Assembly: GCF_000972705.2 (NCBI RefSeq)
Contig: NZ_LATL02000071.1
Location: forward strand, 1 to 38,800
DNA length: 38,800 nt
From: Limnoraphis robusta CS-951
GTDB lineage: Bacteria > Cyanobacteriota > Cyanobacteriia > Cyanobacteriales > Microcoleaceae
Reading direction: 5' to 3'
The notes under the pieces are model-generated. The model was given only the letters and a program-made list of their open reading frames with translations. It searched no databases and was not told the origin of the DNA. Positions within the stretch are counted from its first letter, which is position 1, and the number at the start of each line of letters is the position of its first letter. This document shows, piece by piece, positions 16,647 through 26,073 of the stretch. The position numbers and the translations under genes are program-made.

Positions 16647-17987
16647 ATGGAAGATCTACCTGTATTAACTGGTTCTGCTGTTGCAATTATGGTTGTTAAT
16701 GGACAGCCCATTATCATTCAAGTTGATGGTGATAATGCACCGATTACTGCGGGAAATTTTGTCGATTTAGTTGAGCGAGATTTTTACGATGGGATTTCAT
16801 TTCATCGCGTTGTCCGACAACCAGACCCCTTTGTTGTGCAAGCTGGAGATCCCAATAGTTTAGATCCAAATTTCCCACCCGCACAGCTTGGAAGTGGCGG
16901 TTTTATTGATCCAGCGACAGGTCAAGAACGAACAATTCCCCTAGAAATTAAGCCGCAAGGTGCCACAGAACCGATTTTGGGTCAAACTCTTGAACAAGCA
17001 GGAATTACGGTTCCTCCGGTGTTGCAAAATACGGTGGGAACGATTGCGATGGCTCGTACAAATGACCCCAATACAGCCTCCTCGCAATTCTTTATTAATC
17101 TCTCTGATTCTGACTTTTTGGATGGGAATTATGCCGTTTTTGGTGAGGTGATTCAAGGGTTTGATGTCGTTGATCAAATTCAACAAGGCGATCGCATTCA
17201 AGATGCAGAAGTTGTTGATGGAATTATTCCGGGTCGAGAGTCCAGTCTGATTGCAGATTCACTGCTTTTAAACAATTTTATCAACCGAATTAATCTCCGA
17301 AGTTTGCCTTTAGAATTTTTAGTAACTCGGGATTTTGATGCTGATAATACTGTGGCTTTGACCCCAGAAATTTCTCAACAAGCACCTTCGGGAGTCTTTG
17401 TTGGGGGTGGAAATGATAGCGTTACGGGTTCAGAAATTGATGATGTAATTAACGGCAATCAAGGTAATGATACGATCACCGGAGAAGCCGGAAATGACTA
17501 TATTTTTGGGGGTCAAGACAACGACCTCATTAATGGCGGGGATGGCAATGATATTCTGAATGGAAATCGCGGACTCGATACGATTTCTGGTGGGAATGGA
17601 GATGATTTTATTCGCGGTGGACAAGAGAATGATGTTTTAAATGGGGATGCCGGAAATGATTATTTAATTGGGGATTTGGGATCGGATACAATGACGGGAG
17701 GAGCGGGTGCTGATACGTTTATGTTAAGACTAGATGAATCCGTAGGAGTTCGAGATTTTAACGCAGTGGATCGCATCGCAGATTTTAACGCAGGGGAAGG
17801 CGATCGCATTGCCATTGTGGGAGATATTAGCACCTCACAACTCAGCTTTAATATTGTCCGTCAAGATACCTATATTTTCAACAGAAATGGAGACTTTTTG
17901 GGGATTGTACAGAATGTTCTCCCAGATGCCGTTCAAAATTCAGTGATTGTCCTTTCTCCCAACGATTTGGGTTTGACAATTGGATAG
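16647..17987 (+). CDS. Cyclophilin-type peptidyl-prolyl isomerase fused to RTX repeats
   Basis: A 446-aa two-part protein. Residues about 10-190 are a cyclophilin domain: NFVDLVERDFYDGISFHRVV with the catalytic FHR, VVQAGDP, GTIAMAR, and ASSQFFINL followed by LDGNYAVFGEV. Residues about 250-355 are calcium-binding RTX nonapeptides (GNDxIxGGxGND type), followed by a C-terminal region like that of the RTX protein at 2901, suggesting type I secretion. There is no N-terminal signal peptide. The fusion predicts an extracellular, calcium-dependent prolyl isomerase. A sizeable insert near residues 85-125 distinguishes it from minimal cyclophilins. It is a single gene with no clear operon partner. 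Confidence 0.88.
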   Translation: MEDLPVLTGSAVAIMVVNGQPIIIQVDGDNAPITAGNFVDLVERDFYDGISFHRVVRQPDPFVVQAGDPNSLDPNFPPAQLGSGGFIDPATGQERTIPLEIKPQGATEPILGQTLEQAGITVPPVLQNTVGTIAMARTNDPNTASSQFFINLSDSDFLDGNYAVFGEVIQGFDVVDQIQQGDRIQDAEVVDGIIPGRESSLIADSLLLNNFINRINLRSLPLEFLVTRDFDADNTVALTPEISQQAPSGVFVGGGNDSVTGSEIDDVINGNQGNDTITGEAGNDYIFGGQDNDLINGGDGNDILNGNRGLDTISGGNGDDFIRGGQENDVLNGDAGNDYLIGDLGSDTMTGGAGADTFMLRLDESVGVRDFNAVDRIADFNAGEGDRIAIVGDISTSQLSFNIVRQDTYIFNRNGDFLGIVQNVLPDAVQNSVIVLSPNDLGLTIG

Positions 17988-18127
17988 AAATTGAGTAAAC
18001 TTAGTAGAGATTTGACTTCAATCTACAGAAGTTGATTGGAGTCAGATTGTTTAGAGTCGAGAGTTCGAGAGTCAAAAAATCAGGTATTGAAATAGGTTGT
18101 CGTCCTGAGAAGTGATTGAAAAAAGCT

Positions 18128-18811
18128 ATGAATCTTAAGAGATTGGCAATAATCCTATTTTTAGTCATTGGATTTATTTTAGGGGGAATAACTAGCGTTC
18201 AGGCTGCTAATTATTCAGATATTAATCAACTGCTTAAGAAAAAATATTGTCAGACCTTTCTCTGGAAAACCTGTGATTTAAGTCAAGCTGATTTACGAGG
18301 AGTTGTCTTACCCGAGGTGAAACTTTCTAGGGCGAATTTAAGAGGCGCAGACTTACAAAATGCCGTTTTAAAATATGCCGATTTATCAGGTGCCGATTTA
18401 AGAGGTGCTAAACTCAATAAAGCCAATCTCTTAGGTGCCAATTTGAGTCGAGCGAATTTAGAAGGCGCAGATTTAAGAGAAGCGGGATTATGGCAAGCCG
18501 ATTTAACCTTAGCAAATCTCACCCAAGTTAACTTAGAAAAAACCAATTTATTAGAAGCAAGACTCTGGGGAACCAACCTAACAGAAGCTAATTTAAGCCA
18601 AGCCAGTTTACACGGAACCAACCTCCAATATGCCAACTTAGCTAATAGTAACCTCAGCAATGCTGACTTACATAGCTATGCTTTTCGAGAATACAAAACA
18701 GTCACAAATCTCAGTAACGCCAACTTAGAAGGCGCTAATTTAAAAAACGCTAATTTGAAAGGTGTCTTGCTACGAGGTACGATTATGCCGGATGGTCATA
18801 TTAACGAATAG
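18128..18811 (+). CDS. Exported pentapeptide-repeat protein
   Basis: A 227-aa protein with an N-terminal signal peptide (hydrophobic core about residues 6-22, ending VQAA), then a short region with two Cys (YCQTFLWKTC), then more than 25 A(D/N)LXX pentapeptides from about residue 50 to the C-terminus. These predict a right-handed quadrilateral beta-helix located in the periplasm or thylakoid lumen. The start is ATG 18128; an in-frame TTG at 18116 is the alternative. The binding partner and role are unknown; short exported pentapeptide proteins are frequent in cyanobacteria. It lies 70 nt upstream of ccdA in the same direction. Confidence 0.88.
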   Translation: MNLKRLAIILFLVIGFILGGITSVQAANYSDINQLLKKKYCQTFLWKTCDLSQADLRGVVLPEVKLSRANLRGADLQNAVLKYADLSGADLRGAKLNKANLLGANLSRANLEGADLREAGLWQADLTLANLTQVNLEKTNLLEARLWGTNLTEANLSQASLHGTNLQYANLANSNLSNADLHSYAFREYKTVTNLSNANLEGANLKNANLKGVLLRGTIMPDGHINE

Positions 18812-18881
18812 GGACGCATAGCAATATTTAGGCTGAGAAAACGTTACAATTTTTGATGAAGCGCGAACTGTATTCTAACTC

Positions 18882-19619
18882 ATGCTGGACACCCTCCAAA
18901 CACAACTCTATGAAATCGCCCAATACGCCAACACCCTAGTCAAAACGCAACTGATACAACTGAGTTGGGTGAGTGTGGCGATTATTTTTGCGGCGGGCTT
19001 GCTGACGAGCCTCACACCCTGTATGCTGTCTATGCTACCGATTACCATTGGCTATATTGGCGGCTACGAAACTCAAAACCGTCTCCAAGCCCTCGCCCAG
19101 TCGAGTTGGTTTGCATTGGGGCTAGCCACGACGTTAGCAGGTTTAGGAATTCTAGCCACATTAGTCGGGCAAGTTTACGGTCAAATTGGCTTCGGTTTAC
19201 CTATTATTGTGAGTATTATTGCCATTTTAATGGGGTTAAATTTATTGGAAGCCTTGCCGATTCCTCTCCCTGCTGTTGATACAATGGGATGGATTCCTAA
19301 AAATATCCCGAATGGGGTTCGTTCCTATTTTTTAGGAGTAACTTTTGGTTTAGTGGCTTCTCCCTGTAGCACTCCTGTTTTAGCCACTTTATTAGCCTGG
19401 GTTTCCACCTCAAAAGATTGGGTTTTAGGCGGTGTTTTACTCCTGGCTTATGCTGTGGGATATGTTGCCCCTTTAGTCTTAGCAGGAACCTTTACAGCTA
19501 GTCTAAAAAAACTGCTTTCTTTGCGACAATGGTCAGGTTGGATTACCCCAGTTAGTGGAGCGTTATTAGTCGGATTTGGTGTGTTTTCACTCTTTTCTAG
19601 ATTAATTCCTATCGTTTAA
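18882..19619 (+). CDS. ccdA: CcdA-type thiol-disulfide transporter, cytochrome c biogenesis
   Basis: A 245-aa membrane protein with about six transmembrane segments. It carries the two conserved redox cysteines of the CcdA/DsbD family: TSLTPCMLSMLP in the first helix and VASPCSTPVL in the fourth. In system II cytochrome c maturation it passes electrons from cytoplasmic thioredoxin across the thylakoid membrane to keep apocytochrome c cysteines reduced. The adjacent ccsB gene, 33 nt downstream, confirms the pathway. Its length and motif spacing are as expected. Confidence 0.93.
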   Translation: MLDTLQTQLYEIAQYANTLVKTQLIQLSWVSVAIIFAAGLLTSLTPCMLSMLPITIGYIGGYETQNRLQALAQSSWFALGLATTLAGLGILATLVGQVYGQIGFGLPIIVSIIAILMGLNLLEALPIPLPAVDTMGWIPKNIPNGVRSYFLGVTFGLVASPCSTPVLATLLAWVSTSKDWVLGGVLLLAYAVGYVAPLVLAGTFTASLKKLLSLRQWSGWITPVSGALLVGFGVFSLFSRLIPIV

Positions 19620-19652
19620 ATTCCTTTTAAATCAACAAATAAACGTTAAACA

Positions 19653-21008
19653 ATGACAGCACAACAAGTCTTTTTATCTAAACTTTCCGACTGGGTAAAC
19701 AAGCCACTACAAGTCTGGCGACGGGAAATTTTACCCGTTCTTGCTAACTTAAGATTAGCCATTGTATTACTACTGGTTATCGCTGTTTCTAGTATATCAG
19801 GAACAGTAATAGAACAGGGCGAATCTCTGGCGTTTTACCAAAAAAACTATCCTGAACATCCCGCTTTATTTGGGTTTCTCACCTGGAAAGTAATCGCCCT
19901 ATTAGGCTTAGATCATGTTTATCGAACTTGGTGGTTTCTCGCTATTTTGTTACTGTTTGGGAGTAGCTTAATTGCTTGTACCTTTACCCGACAACTTCCT
20001 AACTTAAAATCAGCCCAACGCTGGAGTTATTATCAAAGCCCTAAACAGTTTAAAAACCTGGCTTTAAGTGCAGAAATCGAAACAGGTTCCCTAGAAACGA
20101 TCAAAAGTTTATTGCTAAAACATCGCTATCGAATTTTTGAAGAAGACCATAAACTCTATGCCCGTAAAGGGTTAATTGGACGAATCGGGCCGATTATCGT
20201 TCATGCGAGTATGATTTTGATTTTAATCGGTTCTTTAATTGGGTCTTTTACCGGGTTTATCGCCCAAGAAATCGTTCCCAGTGGAGAAACCTTTCAAGTT
20301 AAACGAATTATTGATGCGGGGGCATTTGCTGAGTCTCAAATCCCCAAAGATTGGTCAGTTAGAGTCAATCGATTCTGGATTGATTATACCCCAGAAGGAA
20401 CAATTGATCAATTTTATTCAGATTTATCCGTTTTAGATAATAGTGGTTCAGAAGTTGACCGCCAAACCATTCACGTTAATCAGCCTTTAAAATATAGAGG
20501 CGTGACGTTTTATCAAGCCGATTGGGGAATCGCTGGAATTCGGGTTCGGATTAATAAAAGCCCCGTTTTACAACTGCCGATGGCTGAATTAGACACAGGA
20601 GGAAAAGGACGAATTTGGGGAACTTGGATTCCGACAAAACCCGATTTAAGTGCAGGAGTTTCCCTGTTAGCAAGGGATTTACAAGGAACGTTGCTATTAT
20701 ATGATAACGAAGGTCAACTGGTATCAACCTTGCGACCCGGAATGTCTACTCAAGTTAATGGTGTGACCTTATTTGTCGATGAAGTCGTCGGAAGTACCGG
20801 ACTCCAAATTAAAGCAGACCCCGGAATTCCGATGGTTTATTTAGGGTTTGGGTTGTTGATGGTGAGTGTCTTAATGAGTTATGCCTCACACTCGCAAATT
20901 TGGGTTTTAGAAGCCGATAATCGTTTGTACCTGGGTGGAAAAACCAATCGGGCTAAAGTTGTCTTTGAACGAGAAGTGATTGGGATTTTAGATGAAATTA
21001 AACCTTGA
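19653..21008 (+). CDS. ccsB: Cytochrome c biogenesis protein CcsB (Ccs1/ResB)
   Basis: A 451-aa ResB-family protein, partner of CcsA in the system II heme lyase that attaches heme to apocytochromes c (for example cytochrome f and c6) on the lumenal side. It has three N-terminal membrane helices (about residues 30-50, 85-110 and 175-200), a large soluble lumenal domain with [21 protein letters not shown] and the [15 protein letters not shown] segment, and a final helix near residue 400 ([11 protein letters not shown]). It forms an operon with ccdA. ccsA is not in the window. Confidence 0.93.
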   Translation: MTAQQVFLSKLSDWVNKPLQVWRREILPVLANLRLAIVLLLVIAVSSISGTVIEQGESLAFYQKNYPEHPALFGFLTWKVIALLGLDHVYRTWWFLAILLLFGSSLIACTFTRQLPNLKSAQRWSYYQSPKQFKNLALSAEIETGSLETIKSLLLKHRYRIFEEDHKLYARKGLIGRIGPIIVHASMILILIGSLIGSFTGFIAQEIVPSGETFQVKRIIDAGAFAESQIPKDWSVRVNRFWIDYTPEGTIDQFYSDLSVLDNSGSEVDRQTIHVNQPLKYRGVTFYQADWGIAGIRVRINKSPVLQLPMAELDTGGKGRIWGTWIPTKPDLSAGVSLLARDLQGTLLLYDNEGQLVSTLRPGMSTQVNGVTLFVDEVVGSTGLQIKADPGIPMVYLGFGLLMVSVLMSYASHSQIWVLEADNRLYLGGKTNRAKVVFEREVIGILDEIKP

Positions 21009-21048
21009 TCTGATAGCGAAGCACAATCAACAAAAACCCCGGTTTAAA

Positions 21049-21630
21049 CTAACTTTCTCTCATTTCAGGCTTTCGGTGTTTGGGGGGAATATGATTAATA
21101 TTCCAAACTTTATTCACTTGTTGTTGACGCCAATATCGAATCATTCGTAAGCTAACAAAATAGGTGAGAATTGCACTGATGATCCCGGTTACAAAACACC
21201 CTAATAATAAACTCAGGACAAATTCCGCCCCAACGCCTACAATATCTTCTATCGAGTGCAAGTTTCCCCAATCTTCAAATAAGGGTCCCTGAGAACCCAA
21301 CAACCATCGTCCCAGCTTATAATTAAACAGATAAATGGGAATATAGGTGAAAGGGTTACTCACCCAAGTTCCCGCAACCGCTAACAGTTTGTGACCCCGA
21401 AACAACACCGCAAAGGAGACACCGATTAACATCTGGAAGCCAAAGAAGGGAAAGCATCCCGCAAACACACCAACGCTTAACCCTCTCGCTAAATATTCGG
21501 GGGTTCCCTGCATCGCCATCACACGCCGATAGAGACGGCGCAGCCAACGTCCAGAATATCGATAAAGAAGTTTCAATTTTAGCACTACAGACTTTTTGGA
21601 TTTGAGTAGTGACCTATTTAACCGGAACAC
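21049..21630 (-). CDS. DUF2062 domain membrane protein
   Basis: A 193-aa protein with a basic N-terminus and three membrane segments. The DUF2062 signature is clear: ARGLSVGVFAGCFPFFGFQ, then GTWVSNPFTYIPIYLFNYKLG. The start is GTG at 21630, supported by AGGAGA about 7 nt upstream. The molecular function of DUF2062 is not established. It ends 40 nt from the convergent ccsB and is divergent from trpS. Confidence 0.88.
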   Translation of the reverse strand: MFRLNRSLLKSKKSVVLKLKLLYRYSGRWLRRLYRRVMAMQGTPEYLARGLSVGVFAGCFPFFGFQMLIGVSFAVLFRGHKLLAVAGTWVSNPFTYIPIYLFNYKLGRWLLGSQGPLFEDWGNLHSIEDIVGVGAEFVLSLLLGCFVTGIISAILTYFVSLRMIRYWRQQQVNKVWNINHIPPKHRKPEMRES

Positions 21631-21820
21631 GGGAATATCTCCTGGTTTTTACTAACCTTATTGTAGAAATCTTCTGCTCATCCTGCCAGTTCACCCGAAA
21701 ATTAGGCAACTTTCAGCTTTAGGGATTTCTAATCATAAAAATTTACCTTCTTTATTGTTTCTGCGGTTTTCAGCAACAGAACGTGCCAATATAGTATAAG
21801 TTCAGTCCGAAATCGACCTT

Positions 21821-22831
21821 ATGGGTAAACAGCGAGTTCTCTCCGGCGTTCAACCAACAGGCAACCTTCACCTCGGTAACTACTTAGGCGCAATTCGCAA
21901 CTGGGTTGAAGGTCAAAGCCAGTATGATAACTTCTTTTGTGTCGTCGATTTACACGCCATCACCGCCCCGCACAATCCCGCCACTTTAGCGACGGATACT
22001 TACACCATAGCGGCTTTGTATTTGGCTTGTGGCATTGATCTCGAATATTCTACCATCTTTATTCAGTCTCACATTTCCGCCCATAGCGAGTTAACGTGGT
22101 TGCTCAACTGTATCACGCCGATTAACTGGCTACAAGATATGATTCAGTTTAAGGAAAAAGCCATTAAGCAAGGGGAAAATGTCAGTACAGGTTTGTTGGA
22201 TTATCCCGTATTAATGGCGGCTGATATCTTACTCTATGATGCGGATAAAGTGCCTGTGGGAGAAGACCAAAAACAACATTTAGAATTAACACGCGATATT
22301 GCGGCGCGGTTTAATCATTTGTTTGGTCAAGAAAAAGAAGAAATCCTCAAAATTCCTGAACCTTTGATTCGTACAGAAGGCGCCCGGGTGATGAGTTTAA
22401 GTGATGGCACCCGCAAAATGTCAAAATCTGATCCTTCAGAGTTAAGTCGAATTAATTTACTCGACTCACCCGATACAATTACCAAAAAAATTAAACGCTG
22501 TAAAACCGACTCAGTACGCGGCTTAGAATTTGATAATTCTGAACGACCCGAGTGCCATAATCTTTTAATGCTTTATGGCATTTTGTCCGGTCAAACAAAA
22601 GATCAGGTAACAGTCCAATGTCAAGATATGGGTTGGGGTCAATTTAAACCGTTGTTGACTGAAGCAACCATTGAAGCACTGAAACCTATTCAAGAAAAGT
22701 ATAAAGCCGTGATGAGCGATCGCGCTTATTTAGAATCGGTCTTAAAAGACGGTCGAGAAAAAGCCGAAGCCGTAGCAAATGCCACTTTAAAACGAGTGAA
22801 AACCGCCTTGGGTTATTCCACTCCGCTTTAA
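21821..22831 (+). CDS. trpS: Tryptophan--tRNA ligase
   Basis: A 336-aa class I aminoacyl-tRNA synthetase that charges tRNA-Trp in the cytoplasm. The HIGH-like motif reads PTGNLHLGNYLGA (residues 12-24) and the KMSKS motif is intact near residues 199-203. DLHAIT, the Trp-site segment YPVLMAADILLYDAD and VPVGEDQKQH are all present. Full length for the family. A possible -10 box TATAGT lies about 25 nt upstream of the start. It is followed on the same strand by the reductase gene after 108 nt. Confidence 0.96.
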   Translation: MGKQRVLSGVQPTGNLHLGNYLGAIRNWVEGQSQYDNFFCVVDLHAITAPHNPATLATDTYTIAALYLACGIDLEYSTIFIQSHISAHSELTWLLNCITPINWLQDMIQFKEKAIKQGENVSTGLLDYPVLMAADILLYDADKVPVGEDQKQHLELTRDIAARFNHLFGQEKEEILKIPEPLIRTEGARVMSLSDGTRKMSKSDPSELSRINLLDSPDTITKKIKRCKTDSVRGLEFDNSERPECHNLLMLYGILSGQTKDQVTVQCQDMGWGQFKPLLTEATIEALKPIQEKYKAVMSDRAYLESVLKDGREKAEAVANATLKRVKTALGYSTPL

Positions 22832-22939
22832 TGATAAAAAACAGTTAATAGGACGGGAGCATCTAGCTGATTTCTGATTCGATGCCTACCATTTTAGCAT
22901 CGCCATCAACCCTATACAATCAACCTTAAAAATCGATAG

Positions 22940-23830
22940 ATGAGTTATTTTCGTACAGCCTGTTTAACCCCTGGAGAATTTATCGTTACGGCTGAAATAG
23001 CACCGCCTAAAGGTGCCAATCCGACTCACATGATTGAAATGGCAAACACCCTCAAAGGTCGGGTTCATGCGGTTAATATTACCGATGGTAGTCGAGCCGT
23101 TCTAGGAATGAGTTCCTTAGCTTCTGCTATAATATTAAAAGGTCATGGGATTGAACCCATTTGTCAAGTCGCTTGTCGCGATCGCAATCGCATTGGTTTA
23201 CAAGCCGATTTATTAGGGGCGGATGCCCTGGGAATTCGGAATATTTTAGCCCTCACAGGTGATCCAGTCAAAGCCGGAGATCATCCCGATGCGAGGTCTG
23301 TTTTTGACTTTGAATCCGTGCGATTATTAAAGGCAATTCAAAAGTTAAATAACGGTACTGACTGGAATGATAAAGCCTTAACAGATGGGGCAACAGATTT
23401 GTTTGCAGGGGCGGCTGTTGATCCCCAATCTCCCAGTTGGTCAGGCTTAAAAAGTCGATTTGAACGCAAATTAAAAGCCGGGGCGCAATTTTTTCAAAGT
23501 CAATTAATTACCGATTTTGACCGTTTAGATAAGTTTATGACGGAAGTTGCAGCAGGCGTTGAACCGCCGATTTTAGCCGGAATCTTTTTGTTAAAATCCG
23601 CTAAAAATGCTCGATTTATTAATAAGTATGTGCCGGGTGTTAATATTCCTGAATCGATTATTGAACGCTTAGAAAAAGCCCCAAAACCTCTAGAAGAAGG
23701 AGTAATGATTGCGGCTGAACAAGTGAAAATTGCCCGTCAACTTTGTCGAGGCGTTCATATCATGGCCGTTAAACGAGAAGACTTGATTCCGAAAATATTA
23801 GATGTCGCCGGAATTCCAGCTTTATATTAA
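22940..23830 (+). CDS. metF: Methylenetetrahydrofolate reductase family protein
   Basis: A 296-aa TIM-barrel flavoprotein of the MetF family, which reduces 5,10-methylene-THF to 5-methyl-THF for methionine synthesis. Visible family features are TAEIAPPKGA near the N-terminus with the catalytic-type Glu, NITDGSRA, CQVACRDRNRIGLQADLLGA, and NILALTGDP. The barrel continues through FFQSQLITDF and PPILAGIFLLKSAKNARF. Its length matches bacterial MetF, without the C-terminal regulatory domain of eukaryotic enzymes. The electron donor (NADH or ferredoxin-linked) cannot be read from sequence alone. Confidence 0.88.
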   Translation: MSYFRTACLTPGEFIVTAEIAPPKGANPTHMIEMANTLKGRVHAVNITDGSRAVLGMSSLASAIILKGHGIEPICQVACRDRNRIGLQADLLGADALGIRNILALTGDPVKAGDHPDARSVFDFESVRLLKAIQKLNNGTDWNDKALTDGATDLFAGAAVDPQSPSWSGLKSRFERKLKAGAQFFQSQLITDFDRLDKFMTEVAAGVEPPILAGIFLLKSAKNARFINKYVPGVNIPESIIERLEKAPKPLEEGVMIAAEQVKIARQLCRGVHIMAVKREDLIPKILDVAGIPALY

Positions 23831-24336
23831 CCTAAAGTCGATTAAAACATTAAACTTAGCACAAAGAAACAGAGAACAGCGAAATCGAATCTTGGTGTCT
23901 TTGCGTCGAGCGTGTTTTTTCCTTCAGAGATGATTTTGCGGTGAAAACGAAACGCAGAAGCCGTCGAGATCGAATATTCACGCAGGTGGCGATCGCTGTA
24001 CAATGCTACGCTTGGCTTATCTGACCACCGCCACTTCAGTACAAGCGAGGTTAATCTGTGCCTGACCTCAAGCAGAAGGCTTTTCGATCACCTTTGAGAA
24101 ATTTTTGCAATCTCAATTAGAATGAGACAATCTTAGAATGGTGATTTTCCAGGTCGTTTTAGAGTCTATATTGCTTTGCAAGCTCCACGTCCTGGCAAGC
24201 CATGTTAAAATCAAGTCGAGAATAGGTATTCGGTAGCAGTCTTGCTTTCAGCGCTAACCCTCGAGTTCTGTTTAACGGGGCATAGCTTGCCTTCCGAAGT
24301 CTCTGTTTACACGCATTCCGATCTAGGAGGTCTTAA
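23831..24336. other. Intergenic region upstream of the RRM pseudogene
   Basis: A 506-nt gap. It contains one HIP1 octamer (about 23987), an inverted repeat TCTCA-N7-TGAGA at about 24112-24128 within an AT-rich stretch, and AGGAGG at 24325-24330. Cyanobacterial RRM protein genes often have long leaders, which may explain its length. No gene or confident promoter is seen. Confidence 0.5.
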
Positions 24337-24638
24337 ATGTCTGTTGATGTCGGTAATCTTTCCTACGAGGTTACGGAGGATGATTTCAAGTCTGTTTTCG
24401 CGCCTATTAGGACTCCATCAAACGAGTTCAGATTCTTAGCGATCGCGAAACCGGACGCTCAGGGGGCTTGGGATTGGCAGAAATGGATAGCGTTGCTGAA
24501 GCAGAAAGTACCATTAAACAACTCGATGGTATTCAATGGAGGGGACGAGATCTCAAGATGAATCAAGCCAAACCCTGTGAAGGAAGAAATTCTTCGGATG
24601 GGGGAAACCGACGCGATCGCTTTTCGAGCTGCTATTAA
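24337..24638 (+). pseudogene. RRM RNA-binding protein (Rbp type), frameshifted
   Basis: The gene opens with a perfect AGGAGG 6 nt before ATG and MSVDVGNLSYEVTEDDFKSVF, the N-terminal half of a cyanobacterial RRM protein with the RNP2 motif. After about codon 22 a 1-nt deletion moves the homology one frame. There an in-frame TAG (24408-24410) is followed by IKRVQILSDRETGR, then AEAESTIKQLDGIQWRGRD and a Gly/Arg/Ser tail ending at TAA 24636-24638. RNP1 is degraded too: GGLGLAEM where GFGFVEM is expected. It lies directly upstream of rpsU, the usual partner of rbp genes in cyanobacteria. A sequencing error alone would not explain frameshift, stop and motif loss together. Confidence 0.87.
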
Positions 24639-24770
24639 GCGGCGAAATTCACATTCTATTTTCCAATTCAATTCTCAGATGAAGACGGATATTATTCCGG
24701 TCTAATTGTTGTTAGTTGAACGACGCTCTATTAACTGAGTGAAAAAGCAATTCATAAGGGAGGATATTGC

Positions 24771-24986
24771 ATGGCTCAAGTGGTCGTCGGTGAAAGCGAG
24801 CAGTTGGAGTCAGCCCTGCGTCGGTTCAAGCAGAAAGTCTCCAGGGCGGGTATTTTTGCCGACATGAAAAAGAACCGTTACTTTGAAACACTCGCCCAAA
24901 AACATAAGCGAAAAGAAATTGCCAGACACAAGGAACGCCGCAGAATGCGGAACTCTAGAAAACGGTTTGAGCAGCAAGTTCGCTAA
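24771..24986 (+). CDS. rpsU: 30S ribosomal protein S21
   Basis: A 71-aa basic protein with the S21 pattern: [19 protein letters not shown], then KKNRYFET and an Arg/Lys-rich helix ([20 protein letters not shown]). It binds the 30S subunit near the anti-Shine-Dalgarno region and affects translation initiation. GGGAGG precedes the ATG by about 7 nt. Its position after an rbp-type gene is typical for cyanobacteria. The methyltransferase gene follows after 27 nt, so the two are probably co-transcribed. Confidence 0.95.
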   Translation: MAQVVVGESEQLESALRRFKQKVSRAGIFADMKKNRYFETLAQKHKRKEIARHKERRRMRNSRKRFEQQVR

Positions 24987-25013
24987 AACTTTCAAGAGGG
25001 CAATTGGGCATCA

Positions 25014-25562
25014 ATGTGGAATCCAGAAGAATATGCGAAAAATTCCAATGCTCAACTTCAGTGGGCTGAACAATTGCGTTCGCATCTGGATTTCAAGGGT
25101 AGCGAGTCTGTTCTCGATGTCGGTTGTGGCGATGGAAAGATTACTGCTGATTTTGCGGTTTCTTTACCTCAAGGACAAGTGGTTGGAGTCGATAGTTCTT
25201 CAGAAATGATCGCCTATGCGACAAAAACTTATCCAAGATCTCAGCATCCCAATCTTTCCTTCGCCTGTATAGATGGACGTTCGCTTCCGTTTAAAGCCGA
25301 ATTTGATGTTGTCTTCTCTAATGCTGCACTGCATTGGGTTGATGATCATTTAGCCTTTCTCCAGGGAGCTAATCGCGCTTTAAAAAACAAGGGTAAGTTA
25401 ATTATTTCCTGTGGGGGTCAGGGAAATGCTACTGAAGTTTTGCAGGTTTTCTCTGACTTAGTGCGTCAAGTTCCCTGGAGGTTTGATATTGATCAGTTTC
25501 ACAATCCTTATTTCTTCTATGGGATAGAAGAAGTGGATGCAATTAAAAACTCTACCCTTTGA
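25014..25562 (+). CDS. Class I SAM-dependent methyltransferase, C-terminally short
   Basis: A 182-aa protein with an intact SAM-binding half: YAKNSNAQLQWAEQL, motif I VLDVGCGDGKIT (about residues 34-45), GVDSSSEMI, CIDGRSLPF and the FDVVFSNAALHWVDD motif of trans-aconitate methyltransferase-like enzymes. These proteins are normally about 250-260 aa. Here the sequence follows the family up to FFYGIEE and then ends 11 codons later, so about 70 residues of the cap region are missing. It may be a remnant or a shortened enzyme. The substrate is unknown. Confidence 0.78.
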   Translation: MWNPEEYAKNSNAQLQWAEQLRSHLDFKGSESVLDVGCGDGKITADFAVSLPQGQVVGVDSSSEMIAYATKTYPRSQHPNLSFACIDGRSLPFKAEFDVVFSNAALHWVDDHLAFLQGANRALKNKGKLIISCGGQGNATEVLQVFSDLVRQVPWRFDIDQFHNPYFFYGIEEVDAIKNSTL

Positions 25563-25620
25563 TAGATAGGATAAACACAGATAATAAATCTATAAGTTAA
25601 TAACACTCGGATCAAAAAAT

Positions 25621-26073
25621 ATGACTGCTTTCTACACTGGAGGATGCCAATGTGGACGTGTTCGATATGAAATCCGCAGTAAACCTCTAACGCTCTATGT
25701 TTGCCATTGTACAGAGTGTCAGAAGCAATCTTCCAGTGCTTTTGGTATGTCCATGCCCGTTCCGAGGGAAGCTGTTATTCTCCTCCAAGGACAACTCAAA
25801 GAATGGTCGAGGGTTTCTCAGAGTGGTCATCAAGTCACTTGTTCATTTTGTGGAGAGTGCGGTACAAGATTATTTCATTCTCCAGCCCGTAACCCTAAAA
25901 TTATTAATGTCAAACCCGGAACACTTGATGATACTCGTTGGCTTCAACCTGTGGGCAATTTATGGACTCAAAGCGCTCAAAAATGGGTAGTTTTGAGTGA
26001 AAATATGCTCAATTATCAGGCACAACCCCAAGATTACTCACAACTGTTTGAACGATTTCACGATCAGTCATAA
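25621..26073 (+). CDS. GFA / CENP-V domain zinc protein
   Basis: A 150-aa protein with the full zinc-binding signature of the GFA family (named after glutathione-dependent formaldehyde-activating enzyme): GGCQCGRVRYE near the N-terminus, CHCTECQ (about residues 29-35), and CSFCGECGTRLF (about 75-86). Many family members are annotated as aldehyde-activating enzymes, but that activity is doubtful for most, so only the fold and zinc binding are supported. It follows the shortened methyltransferase by 58 nt. Confidence 0.88.
   Translation: MTAFYTGGCQCGRVRYEIRSKPLTLYVCHCTECQKQSSSAFGMSMPVPREAVILLQGQLKEWSRVSQSGHQVTCSFCGECGTRLFHSPARNPKIINVKPGTLDDTRWLQPVGNLWTQSAQKWVVLSENMLNYQAQPQDYSQLFERFHDQS

Noticed and set aside
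18283..18660. Long antisense ORF (125 aa) opposite the pentapeptide-repeat gene
   Set aside because: Its low-complexity Leu/Ala/Ser/Lys pattern is the mirror of the repeated GCC/AAT/TTA codons of the real gene; no family signal and no ribosome site.
24337..24638. Programmed frameshift in the RRM gene
   Set aside because: An in-frame TAG follows the shift and the RNP1 motif is degraded, so decay is more likely than recoding.
24883..25209. 108-aa ORF spanning rpsU and the methyltransferase
   Set aside because: It is out of frame with both recognised genes and has no family features.
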